Source of the DNA: Aulostomus chinensis
Lineage: Eukaryota > Chordata > Actinopteri > Syngnathiformes > Aulostomidae
DNA: 64,000 nucleotides
Assembly: GCA_037954235.1 (NCBI GenBank)
Contig: JBBMOA010000012.1
Location: forward strand, 1,502,001-1,566,000
Direction: 5' to 3'
Shown: in pieces, positions 63,201 to 64,000 of the stretch
Layout of the letters: every line of letters begins with the position of its first letter
How positions within the stretch are numbered: position 1 is the stretch's first letter
Notes under the pieces: generated by a model
What the model was told of the DNA's origin: nothing
Databases searched by the model: none
What the model saw: the letters and a program-made list of their open reading frames with translations, nothing else
Position numbers and translations under genes: made by a program

Positions 63201-64000
63201 TGTAAGTGTTGAGATAGAAATTGACCTCTGCATCTCTGCCATACTGGACCACAGAGACGCGGTCTTTGTTCTCTCCGATATTGAGTTTCTGCACCACTTT
63301 CTCAACAAAATCTCGCATGGCCGGGAAGCCATTCCTTGTGCCATCAGAACCATCCAGAAGGAAAACCACATCCTTTTTGTCAGTGTCAACTGAGAAAAGA
63401 CAGCAGGAAAAGACATAAGAAAACACCCTTTGCAGACTCGACACTTGAGGAGTTTTTTTCTCCACGTTAGTATAGTCTTTGGACATGCCAGGGCTGCTTC
63501 ATGCGATTTAAAAATCACAGAGGGAACAGTAACACCTGTCTTTTATAGGAACATATGAAGCTACACTAATATCATGCATCACTTTTTTGACTTATGAAGG
63601 TATAACAAGTCTGGTTGCCTTTAAATGCCAGAAAGAAGCTGGACTTGTGAACATACCCAATACAGTTGGTGATTCTGGGGTGACTTCAACAACTGCGTCC
63701 TCCACAGAGGACTGAAGTTCTTGTTGGACACTGGGAAGGTCTGTGAATTCAGATACCGATAGAACATAACTGGGATCGTGGGATATCTTCTGCAGTTCTC
63801 TTCTGTCAGAGTTTCTGGTTCCAATCACAAAGGTCAAGACTCCAAGCTGTTTGAGAGCAGAAGCTGGTGCGTCGACACTGTCAAAAGACCTTCCACCACT
63901 TAAGAGTATTAGGACCTGCGGAACTTGTTGATCGCGCCTGCTTCCGGCAGAGGCAGTGAAGACATTGTCTCCCAAGTACTGGAGAGCTGCTCCGGTGTTG
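1..64000 (-). CDS. col6a3: collagen VI alpha-3 chain gene, partial (runs off both ends), with giant VWA exon array
   Basis: All supported exons in the window belong to one minus-strand gene. Read from high to low coordinates it gives many N-terminal VWA domains, a cysteine-rich segment, a 336-residue collagen helix, a second Cys-rich neck, VWA domains C1 and C2, then a fibronectin III domain. This order is known for COL6A3. The product is a secreted chain of the type VI collagen heterotrimer, which forms beaded microfibrils in the pericellular matrix. Exons were placed by reading frame, GT-AG sites and phase continuity; all joins from C2 up to 64,000 keep the frame. The 5' end (signal peptide, first exons) and the 3' end (any Kunitz domain) lie outside the window. 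Odd features are at least 61 N-terminal VWA domains, one GC-AG intron and an unclear C2-to-FnIII junction. The chain identity is confident; the reality of the full copy number is less certain. Confidence 0.93.
272..1016 (-). other. intron, no recognised exon
   Basis: This lies between the FnIII exon and the candidate linker exon. I see no minus-strand open segment flanked by good splice sites. The Pro/Thr/Lys-rich C3 linker known in mammals is not recognisable here. A short plus-strand coding-like stretch at 765-887 is described under findings. Confidence 0.5.
1017..1072 (-). CDS. col6a3: candidate 56-bp linker exon between C2 and FnIII
   Basis: A gcattcatag acceptor and a strong CAAG/gtgaggt donor bracket 56 bases. 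In the frame that joins the FnIII exon correctly (one leftover G plus AC gives Asp) it is open and encodes a His/Gln/Lys-rich stretch starting [19 protein letters not shown] different frame has an in-frame TGA. The weak point is the upstream side: this frame needs a preceding exon ending with two leftover bases, and no convincing donor of that phase is visible in the exon after C2. It may be a real short C3 remnant, an alternative exon, or chance. Confidence 0.4.
1137..1261 (-). CDS. col6a3: exon after C2: conserved NAFYMSPE...WFQSDQP segment, reads into a stop
   Basis: The acceptor ttattttcag lies at 1262. The frame continues from C2 and gives [20 protein letters not shown], a segment that closely matches the end of C2 and start of C3 in vertebrate COL6A3. 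Read on without splicing it stops at TGA 1137-1139, after about 40 residues that end Cys-Asp-Cys. In mammals the chain continues into C3, C4 and C5, so a donor within this exon is expected, but only weak GT sites are present. Either the exon is spliced at a weak site or some transcripts end here. The 3' boundary given is the stop codon. Confidence 0.7.
1338..2039 (-). CDS. col6a3: VWA domain C2 exon
   Basis: The 702-bp exon has acceptor ttctttcag at 2040 and donor agca/gtaagt at 1337. It opens with [13 protein letters not shown], continuing the CHVCLD of the previous exon; these cysteines belong to the C1-C2 linker. The domain core begins [16 protein letters not shown] and carries a complete DxSxS metal-site start (DSSES). 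It has a [10 protein letters not shown] strand and ends [11 protein letters not shown]2 is the second C-terminal A-domain of the alpha-3 chain, thought to help chain assembly. It is the only VWA in this window with an intact DxSxS; the fourth metal-site Asp is not obvious (VTGS). Confidence 0.93.
2040..2389 (-). other. intron between C1 and C2
   Basis: AT-rich intron of 350 bp with donor ctgg/gtaaga at 2389 and a pyrimidine-rich acceptor next to 2040. Nothing else is recognised in it. Confidence 0.6.
2390..2492 (-). CDS. col6a3: C1 domain, C-terminal exon
   Basis: 103-bp exon between tttgctcatcag and ctgg/gtaaga. It gives [18 protein letters not shown] and then a tail ending CHVCL. It completes the last strand and helix of C1 and adds the two cysteines that lead into C2. 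Its ends are phase 0 and phase 1, joining ALQ upstream and DIC downstream without loss of frame. NNT is a possible N-glycosylation site. Confidence 0.9.
2595..3088 (-). CDS. col6a3: C1 domain, main exon
   Basis: 494-bp exon between gtgcgcttag (acceptor at 3089) and ctgcag/gtaaac. It starts [19 protein letters not shown], the first VWA strand with a partial metal site (DASSD rather than DxSxS). It runs through [20 protein letters not shown] and [20 protein letters not shown]. These blocks are highly conserved in COL6A3 C1 and are the strongest single argument for this chain over alpha-1, -2 or -4/5/6. C1 follows the triple helix directly and has a role in trimer and microfibril assembly. Confidence 0.95.
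3213..3224 (-). CDS. col6a3: 12-bp microexon encoding the CPCCY neck motif
   Basis: Twelve bases between acceptor tcttcaccag and donor /gtaagaa. With one base from the exon upstream and two from the exon downstream it gives Pro-Cys-Cys-Tyr-Gly, so the joined product reads [16 protein letters not shown]. Vertebrate alpha-3(VI) has the same Cys-Cys-Tyr-Gly neck between helix and C1. Skipping it would keep the frame but delete two cysteines. It is easily missed by gene predictors. Confidence 0.9.
3323..3359 (-). CDS. col6a3: helix-to-C1 neck exon
   Basis: 37-bp exon between tttgtcctcag and tgcc/gtaagt, encoding [12 protein letters not shown] plus one base. This is the non-collagenous neck after the last Gly-X-Y triplet. 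Its two cysteines probably take part in interchain bonds at the C-terminal end of the helix, as inferred from the family. Confidence 0.9.
3474..3506 (-). CDS. col6a3: last collagen helix exon (33 bp)
   Basis: The exon encodes [11 protein letters not shown]: three final Gly-X-Y triplets and the start of the neck. Acceptor ttccttcag, donor gtg/gtatgt. Helix counting ends at the third Gly triplet of this exon. Confidence 0.9.
3737..3799 (-). CDS. col6a3: collagen helix exon, 63 bp
   Basis: Seven Gly-X-Y triplets, [20 protein letters not shown] and a final Tyr, flanked by cttctttccag and tat/gtaagc. Starts with a complete Gly codon, as do all the helix exons. Confidence 0.9.
3958..4020 (-). CDS. 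col6a3: collagen helix exon, 63 bp
   Basis: Seven triplets beginning [16 protein letters not shown], with acceptor cactgcag and donor cgg/gtaagc. Confidence 0.9.
4021..4609 (-). other. intron within helix region
   Basis: 589-bp intron between two helix exons. I see no extra Gly-X-Y segment and no recognised repeat. Confidence 0.55.
4610..4645 (-). CDS. col6a3: collagen helix exon, 36 bp
   Basis: Four triplets, [12 protein letters not shown], with acceptor ttttgtgcag and donor aaag/gtaaca. Confidence 0.9.
4904..4954 (-). CDS. col6a3: collagen helix exon, 51 bp, with GC donor and triplet break
   Basis: It encodes [17 protein letters not shown]. The Gly-Phe-Gly step lacks one residue, an imperfection in the repeat; human alpha-3 has a similar GRDGVG break here, as far as I recall, so it is probably conserved. 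The donor is aaag/gcaagt instead of GT. The only nearby GT (four bases further) would shift the frame, so a GC-AG intron is the consistent reading. Confidence 0.88.
5175..5237 (-). CDS. col6a3: collagen helix exon, 63 bp
   Basis: Seven uninterrupted triplets beginning [13 protein letters not shown], acceptor atttgtag, donor cct/gtaaga. Confidence 0.9.
5537..5599 (-). CDS. col6a3: collagen helix exon, 63 bp
   Basis: Seven triplets beginning [16 protein letters not shown], acceptor gtcttccag, donor aag/gtactg. Confidence 0.9.
5891..6366. repeat. 95-bp polypyrimidine minisatellite, 5 copies
   Basis: Five head-to-tail copies begin with ccatcagtctctcctccttt at 5891, 5986, 6081, 6176 and 6271, a constant 95-base step. 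The plus strand is almost pure pyrimidine, so the pre-mRNA strand is purine-rich. Inside each copy are shorter CTCTNT and CCTCTTT sub-repeats. It lies in the 5600-6890 intron of col6a3. The long Ser/Leu-rich open frames over it are a by-product of its composition. Confidence 0.93.
6395..6600 (+). repeat. teleost interspersed repeat remnant with TTGA-type tail
   Basis: The stretch holds phrases typical of a very common fish repeat: gatgtgctgctgatggagaa, ttgttggg, ggaggtgctggacctgctct, ggtttggagccgtactgata, ending in a diverged acttgatttgacatgaca tail. The copy is degraded and its left border against the minisatellite is unclear. Identification is from memory of fish repeats only. Confidence 0.5.
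6601..6890 (-). other. rest of the intron upstream of the 63-bp helix exon
   Basis: AT-rich intron sequence after the repeat remnant; nothing recognised. Confidence 0.5.
6891..6953 (-). CDS. col6a3: collagen helix exon, 63 bp
   Basis: Seven triplets beginning [16 protein letters not shown], acceptor gtttttcaag, donor agg/gtgagt. Confidence 0.9.
7158..7220 (-). CDS. col6a3: collagen helix exon, 63 bp
   Basis: Seven triplets beginning [16 protein letters not shown], acceptor atttcttgaag, donor aga/gtaagt. Confidence 0.9.
7310..7345 (-). CDS. col6a3: collagen helix exon, 36 bp
   Basis: Four triplets, [12 protein letters not shown], acceptor tttattatcag, donor gct/gtaagc. Confidence 0.9.
7423..7476 (-). 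CDS. col6a3: collagen helix exon, 54 bp
   Basis: Six triplets, [15 protein letters not shown] preceded by GDP, acceptor aaaatgacag, donor agg/gtatga. Confidence 0.9.
7564..7629 (-). CDS. col6a3: collagen helix exon, 66 bp, with conserved interruption
   Basis: It encodes [20 protein letters not shown] and two more residues. The GQDNNQPG stretch breaks the Gly-X-Y rhythm. Mammalian alpha-3(VI) has an interruption at the same place (GQDSQERG as I recall), so this is likely a conserved flexible site, not a mutation. The 22-codon length reflects the break. Acceptor cctctgacag, donor gcg/gtaaca. Confidence 0.9.
7630..7944 (-). other. intron within helix region
   Basis: 315-bp AT-rich intron, nothing recognised. 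Confidence 0.5.
7945..8007 (-). CDS. col6a3: collagen helix exon, 63 bp, with RGD
   Basis: Seven triplets beginning [13 protein letters not shown] and ending GIRGDP. It contains an Arg-Gly-Asp tripeptide, a potential integrin site of the kind known in collagen VI helices. Acceptor cttgcttgcag, donor cct/gtgagt. Confidence 0.9.
8008..8319 (-). other. intron within helix region
   Basis: 312-bp intron, nothing recognised. Confidence 0.5.
8320..8373 (-). CDS. col6a3: collagen helix exon, 54 bp
   Basis: Six triplets, [18 protein letters not shown], acceptor gtatttttag, donor aga/gtgagt. Confidence 0.9.
8523..8567 (-). CDS. col6a3: collagen helix exon, 45 bp
   Basis: Five triplets, [15 protein letters not shown], acceptor cacgttacag, donor gag/gtgagc. 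Close to the mammalian alpha-3 sequence at this position. Confidence 0.9.
8659..8685 (-). CDS. col6a3: collagen helix exon, 27 bp
   Basis: Three triplets, GSRGYSGEK, acceptor ctttgctcag, donor aag/gtgact. Confidence 0.9.
8787..8858 (-). CDS. col6a3: collagen helix exon, 72 bp, with helix cysteine
   Basis: Eight triplets including [15 protein letters not shown]. The single Cys inside the helix is a hallmark of alpha-3(VI) and is known to stabilise tetramers of collagen VI. The block is nearly identical to mammals. Acceptor tgatgacag, donor aag/gtaaac. Confidence 0.93.
9006..9059 (-). CDS. col6a3: collagen helix exon, 54 bp
   Basis: Six triplets, [18 protein letters not shown], acceptor gtcttccag, donor cct/gtaagt. 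Confidence 0.9.
9060..9989 (-). other. large intron at the helix start
   Basis: 930-bp AT-rich intron. It holds the fish repeat remnant listed at 9118-9310 and a very short TG run near 9578. No further exon was found. Confidence 0.5.
9118..9310 (+). repeat. possible teleost repeat remnant (ttatttgtatagcaca type)
   Basis: It begins aggcaaggcaaacattattt followed by gtatagcaca, a phrase found in widespread fish interspersed repeats, and continues with a cacaaagaccc segment and an ataaagagtcaaacagcata stretch in the expected order. The copy is diverged and the right border is a guess. Confidence 0.4.
9990..10082 (-). CDS. col6a3: N1-to-helix junction exon with Cys cluster and first RGD
   Basis: 93-bp exon, [20 protein letters not shown] and on to GLK. 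The four cysteines (CC, C, C) form the N-terminal knot before the helix, nearly identical to mammals. The helix starts at GTRGDRGG, which contains an RGD. Five complete triplets are encoded. The sum over all helix exons from here to 3474 is 336 residues by my count, the length known for collagen VI. Acceptor ccatgtag, donor aag/gtaaat. Confidence 0.93.
10169..10314 (-). CDS. col6a3: VWA domain N1, third exon
   Basis: 146-bp exon. It gives [20 protein letters not shown] and then [20 protein letters not shown], the last strand and C-terminal helix of N1. This block, including LEFGRGF and RPLRLN, is very close to mammalian COL6A3. Its phase 1 start joins the G of the upstream exon to make Gly. 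Confidence 0.93.
10405..10483 (-). CDS. col6a3: VWA domain N1, second exon
   Basis: 79-bp exon starting [20 protein letters not shown]. The HLTDG turn corresponds to the fourth metal-site segment, here with the Asp kept. Acceptor ctccctgaag, donor tcag/gtgaca. Confidence 0.92.
10571..10905 (-). CDS. col6a3: VWA domain N1, first exon
   Basis: 335-bp exon. It opens [17 protein letters not shown], so the metal site is changed to DVSAQ, and continues through [20 protein letters not shown] with an internal Cys. N1 is the domain next to the helix and the only N-domain split over several exons, as in other vertebrates. Acceptor gtgttttccag, donor aag/gttggt. The donor is weaker than its neighbours. 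Confidence 0.92.
11028..11639 (-). CDS. col6a3: VWA domain N2 exon
   Basis: 612-bp single-exon domain. It begins [20 protein letters not shown], then LGRDNF, matching the N2 signature [12 protein letters not shown] of mammals. Further marks are [19 protein letters not shown] and [13 protein letters not shown]. It ends with a Cys-containing tail, [10 protein letters not shown]. The metal site reads DGSIN and GGRS, so it is incomplete. Acceptor atgctcacag, donor aaaa/gtaaga. Confidence 0.93.
11640..12630 (-). other. intron between N2 and N3
   Basis: 991-bp intron, AT-rich, no recognised exon or repeat family. Confidence 0.5.
12631..13227 (-). CDS. col6a3: VWA domain N3 exon
   Basis: 597-bp exon starting [20 protein letters not shown], followed by AHIRDF, a block shared with mammalian N3. 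The domain includes [16 protein letters not shown] and [10 protein letters not shown], and ends [11 protein letters not shown], a short proline-rich linker. It has one Cys (RVNCIGIG). Acceptor gtctgttttgcag, donor ccca/gtaagt. Confidence 0.92.
13774..13916. repeat. 12-bp perfect inverted repeats, possible small DNA-transposon remnant
   Basis: tttcacactgca at 13774-13785 is the exact reverse complement of tgcagtgtgaaa at 13905-13916. The surrounding 13.48-13.93 kb is GC- and CpG-rich with cgcgggt motifs, unlike the AT-rich introns around it. This fits an inserted element, but I cannot name a family and see no clear target duplication. Confidence 0.35.
14085..14416 (+). mobile_element. non-LTR/SINE-like teleost repeat, 3' part with GGAT tail
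   Basis: Phrases in order: ccatgttctccctgctcctg, ggttctctctggtactccag, cttcctccacagtccaaaga, gactctaaattgaccgtagg, tggttgtctgtctctatgtg, gactggtgacctgtccagag, gggataggctccaccccccc. It closes with a ggatggatggatgg tail at 14403-14416. This is the widely dispersed fish element with a short tandem 3' tail, of L2/SINE type. The copy is diverged and noncoding, and lies antisense to col6a3 in an intron. Confidence 0.75.
14558..15169 (-). CDS. col6a3: VWA domain N4 exon
   Basis: 612-bp exon starting [20 protein letters not shown]. The block [18 protein letters not shown] matches mammalian N4, and the exon ends YVPPSG. Metal site DGSTA and TGGKS, incomplete. Acceptor ctttttcacag, donor tctg/gtaaga. 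Confidence 0.93.
15339..15950 (-). CDS. col6a3: VWA domain N5 exon
   Basis: 612-bp exon. It reads [20 protein letters not shown] and then [20 protein letters not shown]. The tail is TPTFPQYEG. It is the last single-copy N-domain before the array and is clearly different from A and B types. Acceptor ctctcttccag, donor gaag/gtattt. Confidence 0.92.
15951..17384 (-). other. long intron between the array and N5
   Basis: 1434-bp AT-rich intron, the border between the amplified and single-copy parts of the gene. It contains short A-rich runs near 16265-16300. I see no array unit, exon or repeat family in it. Confidence 0.55.
17385..17984 (-). CDS. col6a3: VWA module A1 (most N5-proximal type A)
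   Basis: The reference description of type A. It is a 600-bp, phase 1-1 exon starting [17 protein letters not shown] after acceptor ctag. It continues [20 protein letters not shown], an NTGAALQYL helix and [12 protein letters not shown]. There are no cysteines. The metal site is incomplete (DGSDx; Gly-Gly in place of the fourth Asp), so metal-dependent adhesion is doubtful. A1 is the most diverged A: DD at 18-19, GGRTPNTG at 82-89, R96, Q180 and a private tail, [14 protein letters not shown]. It joins N5 in frame. Confidence 0.93.
18191..18784 (-). CDS. col6a3: VWA module B1
   Basis: The reference description of type B. It is a phase 1-1 exon starting [20 protein letters not shown], with [33 protein letters not shown] and LILLNGGRS, ending MPPTVTG. 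There are no cysteines and the metal site is DGSDG with Gly-Gly. B1 is 594 bp and carries FTESAGS where later copies have FTNTSAGS. Private changes are G4, L47, HLKSVPQ and [10 protein letters not shown], and it has VPPMPP for VSPMPP. Confidence 0.93.
19046..19645 (-). CDS. col6a3: VWA module A2
   Basis: 600 bp. Differs from the late type A protein at H59, R77, R84 and Q180, and in the tail [13 protein letters not shown], which it shares with A4. Confidence 0.93.
19866..20459 (-). CDS. col6a3: VWA module B2
   Basis: 594 bp, no glycosylation sequon (FTESAGS). G4, RDNIF, and Gly at 131 (DTPGSALK) shared with B3. Confidence 0.93.
20721..21320 (-). CDS. col6a3: VWA module A3
   Basis: 600 bp. 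Its protein is identical to the late-array type A sequence although it lies among diverged copies, with only synonymous changes. This suggests it is close to the founder of the later expansion or was converted by it. Confidence 0.93.
21541..22134 (-). CDS. col6a3: VWA module B3
   Basis: 594 bp, FTESAGS form, RENIF, D4 as in all later B copies, Gly131 as in B2. Confidence 0.93.
22396..22995 (-). CDS. col6a3: VWA module A4
   Basis: 600 bp. Many private changes: starts VERRP, D61, R77, R84, F94, R96, SRRLEKVPQ at 106-114, E129, Q180. The LEKVPQ segment looks like the corresponding B-type HLEGVPQ, so a patch from type B is possible. Confidence 0.93.
23218..23814 (-). CDS. col6a3: VWA module B4, first with NTS sequon
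   Basis: 597 bp. First copy, moving away from N5, with FTNTSAGS in place of FTESAGS. Private changes: I86 (LNIGAAL) and E128; L47 is shared with B1; T77 also occurs in B6, B8 and B9. Confidence 0.93.
24076..24675 (-). CDS. col6a3: VWA module A5
   Basis: 600 bp. Diverged: [12 protein letters not shown] start, GSYDTRTG at 16-23, Q36, R84, K90 (NTGKAL), A144 and the tail VVEATPESP. It shares a tctggtatcat stretch with A1. In the transcript it is preceded directly by A6, without a B exon. Confidence 0.93.
24676..24871 (-). other. hybrid 196-bp intron at the missing-B junction (A6 to A5)
   Basis: The 5' part (near 24,830-24,871) is the start of a normal A-to-B intron (the cagaaagaagctg region). 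The rest (24,676 to about 24,815) matches the end of a B-to-A intron and resembles the intron before A1. One B exon and parts of two introns are therefore missing, by a deletion or unequal exchange between introns. Confidence 0.8.
24872..25471 (-). CDS. col6a3: VWA module A6
   Basis: 600 bp. F10 (GKDFVF), N129, N151 and T197 (PESTTVLG). F10 and a cctgtgttgaggggactgcc stretch are shared only with A12, six units away. Confidence 0.93.
25693..26289 (-). CDS. col6a3: VWA module B5
   Basis: 597 bp. T96 (RNTIF), F111 (EGFPQ) and K122 (GGKS) are private. NTS sequon present. Confidence 0.93.
26557..27156 (-). CDS. col6a3: VWA module A7
   Basis: 600 bp. VERRP start and F192 (VEFTPESP). F192 marks the six consecutive copies A7-A12. 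Matches A10 in the start variant. Confidence 0.93.
27378..27974 (-). CDS. col6a3: VWA module B6
   Basis: 597 bp. T77 (GLTHRGG) and a silent ctccccgat variant, both shared with B8 and B9. Confidence 0.93.
28242..28841 (-). CDS. col6a3: VWA module A8
   Basis: 600 bp. D69 (private), Q80 (RQKGG) and F192. Q80 and a silent gaactactgag variant pair it with A11. Confidence 0.93.
29063..29659 (-). CDS. col6a3: VWA module B7
   Basis: 597 bp. N148 (GTGNSDS) and VPVTVSP are private. The flanking intron (accctttgcagactcg, catgcgattt) pairs it with B10. Confidence 0.93.
29927..30526 (-). CDS. col6a3: VWA module A9
   Basis: 600 bp. Differs from the late type A protein only by F192. Confidence 0.93.
30748..31344 (-). 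CDS. col6a3: VWA module B8
   Basis: 597 bp. T77 variant, NTS sequon; protein identical to B6 and B9 over the domain. Confidence 0.93.
31612..32211 (-). CDS. col6a3: VWA module A10
   Basis: 600 bp. VERRP start and F192, as in A7, which lies exactly 5055 bases away. Confidence 0.93.
32433..33029 (-). CDS. col6a3: VWA module B9
   Basis: 597 bp. T77 variant, as in B6 5055 bases away, with one silent change in the KRQGIVVIG region (caattacaacg). Confidence 0.93.
33297..33896 (-). CDS. col6a3: VWA module A11
   Basis: 600 bp. Q80 and F192, as in A8 5055 bases away, but without the D69 change of A8. Confidence 0.93.
34118..34714 (-). CDS. col6a3: VWA module B10
   Basis: 597 bp. First copy with exactly the late type B protein. 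Carries a silent agctccccgttcc variant also seen in B17 and B18. Confidence 0.93.
34982..35581 (-). CDS. col6a3: VWA module A12
   Basis: 600 bp. F10 (GKDFVF) and F192. Last copy of the F192 group, combining it with the A6-type F10. Confidence 0.93.
35803..36399 (-). CDS. col6a3: VWA module B11
   Basis: 597 bp. Y107 (SRYLEGVPQ), also in B14 and B23. The flanking intron has aaaaaaccc where most have aaaacaccc, shared with B24. Confidence 0.93.
36669..37268 (-). CDS. col6a3: VWA module A13
   Basis: 600 bp. Late type A protein (V192). Start of the nearly uniform 1687-bp part of the array. Confidence 0.93.
37490..38086 (-). CDS. col6a3: VWA module B12
   Basis: 597 bp, exact late type B protein. 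Confidence 0.93.
38356..38955 (-). CDS. col6a3: VWA module A14
   Basis: 600 bp, exact late type A protein; used here as the reference copy for residue numbering of type A. Confidence 0.93.
39177..39773 (-). CDS. col6a3: VWA module B13
   Basis: 597 bp, exact late type B protein; reference copy for type B numbering. The NTS sequon is residues 100-102. Confidence 0.93.
40043..40642 (-). CDS. col6a3: VWA module A15
   Basis: 600 bp, exact late type A protein. Confidence 0.93.
40864..41460 (-). CDS. col6a3: VWA module B14
   Basis: 597 bp. Y107 and T132 (DTPATALKR), a pair found again only in B23, 15,183 bases away. Confidence 0.93.
41730..42329 (-). CDS. col6a3: VWA module A16
   Basis: 600 bp. 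R111 (RRDQRVPQ), found again only in A25, 15,183 bases away. Confidence 0.93.
42551..43147 (-). CDS. col6a3: VWA module B15
   Basis: 597 bp, exact late type B protein. Confidence 0.93.
43417..44016 (-). CDS. col6a3: VWA module A17
   Basis: 600 bp, exact late type A protein. Confidence 0.93.
44238..44834 (-). CDS. col6a3: VWA module B16
   Basis: 597 bp, exact late type B protein. Confidence 0.93.
45104..45703 (-). CDS. col6a3: VWA module A18
   Basis: 600 bp, exact late type A protein. Confidence 0.93.
45925..46521 (-). CDS. col6a3: VWA module B17
   Basis: 597 bp, late type B protein, with the silent ctccccgttcc variant shared with its neighbour B18 and with B10. Confidence 0.93.
46791..47390 (-). 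CDS. col6a3: VWA module A19
   Basis: 600 bp, exact late type A protein. Confidence 0.93.
47612..48208 (-). CDS. col6a3: VWA module B18
   Basis: 597 bp, late type B protein with the silent ctccccgttcc variant. Confidence 0.93.
48478..49077 (-). CDS. col6a3: VWA module A20
   Basis: 600 bp, exact late type A protein. Confidence 0.93.
49299..49895 (-). CDS. col6a3: VWA module B19
   Basis: 597 bp, exact late type B protein. Confidence 0.93.
50165..50764 (-). CDS. col6a3: VWA module A21
   Basis: 600 bp, late type A protein. The downstream intron has gtctagttgcc where others have gtctggttgcc; A23 has the same change two units away. Confidence 0.93.
50986..51582 (-). CDS. col6a3: VWA module B20
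   Basis: 597 bp, exact late type B protein. Confidence 0.93.
51852..52451 (-). CDS. col6a3: VWA module A22
   Basis: 600 bp, exact late type A protein. Confidence 0.93.
52673..53269 (-). CDS. col6a3: VWA module B21
   Basis: 597 bp. I140 (RQGIIVIG) is private to this copy. Confidence 0.93.
53539..54138 (-). CDS. col6a3: VWA module A23
   Basis: 600 bp, late type A protein. Shares the intronic gtctagttgcc change with A21. Confidence 0.93.
54360..54956 (-). CDS. col6a3: VWA module B22
   Basis: 597 bp, exact late type B protein. Confidence 0.93.
55226..55825 (-). CDS. col6a3: VWA module A24
   Basis: 600 bp, exact late type A protein. Confidence 0.93.
56047..56643 (-). CDS. col6a3: VWA module B23
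   Basis: 597 bp. Y107 plus T132, the B14 pair. Confidence 0.93.
56913..57512 (-). CDS. col6a3: VWA module A25
   Basis: 600 bp. R111 as in A16, plus a private I171 (SEITDLPS). Confidence 0.93.
57734..58330 (-). CDS. col6a3: VWA module B24
   Basis: 597 bp, late type B protein with a silent change near residue 93 (ctgacatattg). Shares the intronic aaaaaaccc variant with B11. Confidence 0.93.
58600..59199 (-). CDS. col6a3: VWA module A26
   Basis: 600 bp, late type A protein with silent changes (cagacaccgat, aagaaaacaac) otherwise seen near N5 and in A7/A10. Confidence 0.93.
59421..60017 (-). CDS. col6a3: VWA module B25
   Basis: 597 bp, late type B protein. Its flanking intron is the short (1685-type) form. 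Confidence 0.93.
60285..60884 (-). CDS. col6a3: VWA module A27
   Basis: 600 bp, exact late type A protein. Confidence 0.93.
61106..61702 (-). CDS. col6a3: VWA module B26
   Basis: 597 bp. One private change, RIKEKLSS for RIQEKLSS, and a silent change at ctggagtgtc. Confidence 0.93.
61972..62571 (-). CDS. col6a3: VWA module A28
   Basis: 600 bp, late type A protein with one silent change (tgtctcgacg). Confidence 0.93.
62793..63389 (-). CDS. col6a3: VWA module B27
   Basis: 597 bp. Y78 (GLRYRGG) is private. Flanking intron of the short form. Confidence 0.93.
63657..64000 (-). CDS. col6a3: VWA module A29, cut by window edge
   Basis: The last 344 bases of a type A exon; the start would lie near 64,256. 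R152 (SDRREL) is private. The open frame at the edge shows that the array continues past the window. Confidence 0.92.

Larger units (their letters stand above)
17385..64000 (-). repeat. tandem array of alternating A and B VWA exon modules
   Basis: The array has 29 type A and 27 type B exons in strict alternation, except for one missing B between 24,675 and 24,872. Unit length is 1675 bp for units from about 19.0 to 24.0 kb, 1685 bp from about 25.5 to 36 kb, and mostly 1687 bp after. The 1687 unit is 600 + 597 exon bases plus introns of 221 and 269. The 1685 form lacks two bases (ctccacgttag against ctccacatgttag) in the 269-bp intron. About 71% of the array is coding. Introns are as alike as exons, so the DNA unit, not just the protein, was duplicated. 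Divergence is highest next to N5. Confidence 0.95.

Noticed and set aside
17170..63975. Each VWA open frame as a separate tandem gene with its own Met start
   Set aside because: The apparent starts and ends lie in introns or within the first VWA strand. Every copy has matched splice acceptors and donors of the same phase, and there are no promoters, signal peptides or poly-A signals between copies.
17385..64000. Recurrent plus-strand open frames of 63-107 codons, repeated once per unit
   Set aside because: They lie exactly opposite the VWA exons, repeat only because the unit repeats, and show no domain. They are shadows of the conserved minus-strand coding sequence.
17385..64000. A CRISPR-like or satellite DNA array, suggested by regular repetition
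   Set aside because: The units are 1.7 kb, contain spliced coding exons and belong to a vertebrate gene. There are no short direct repeats with unique spacers.
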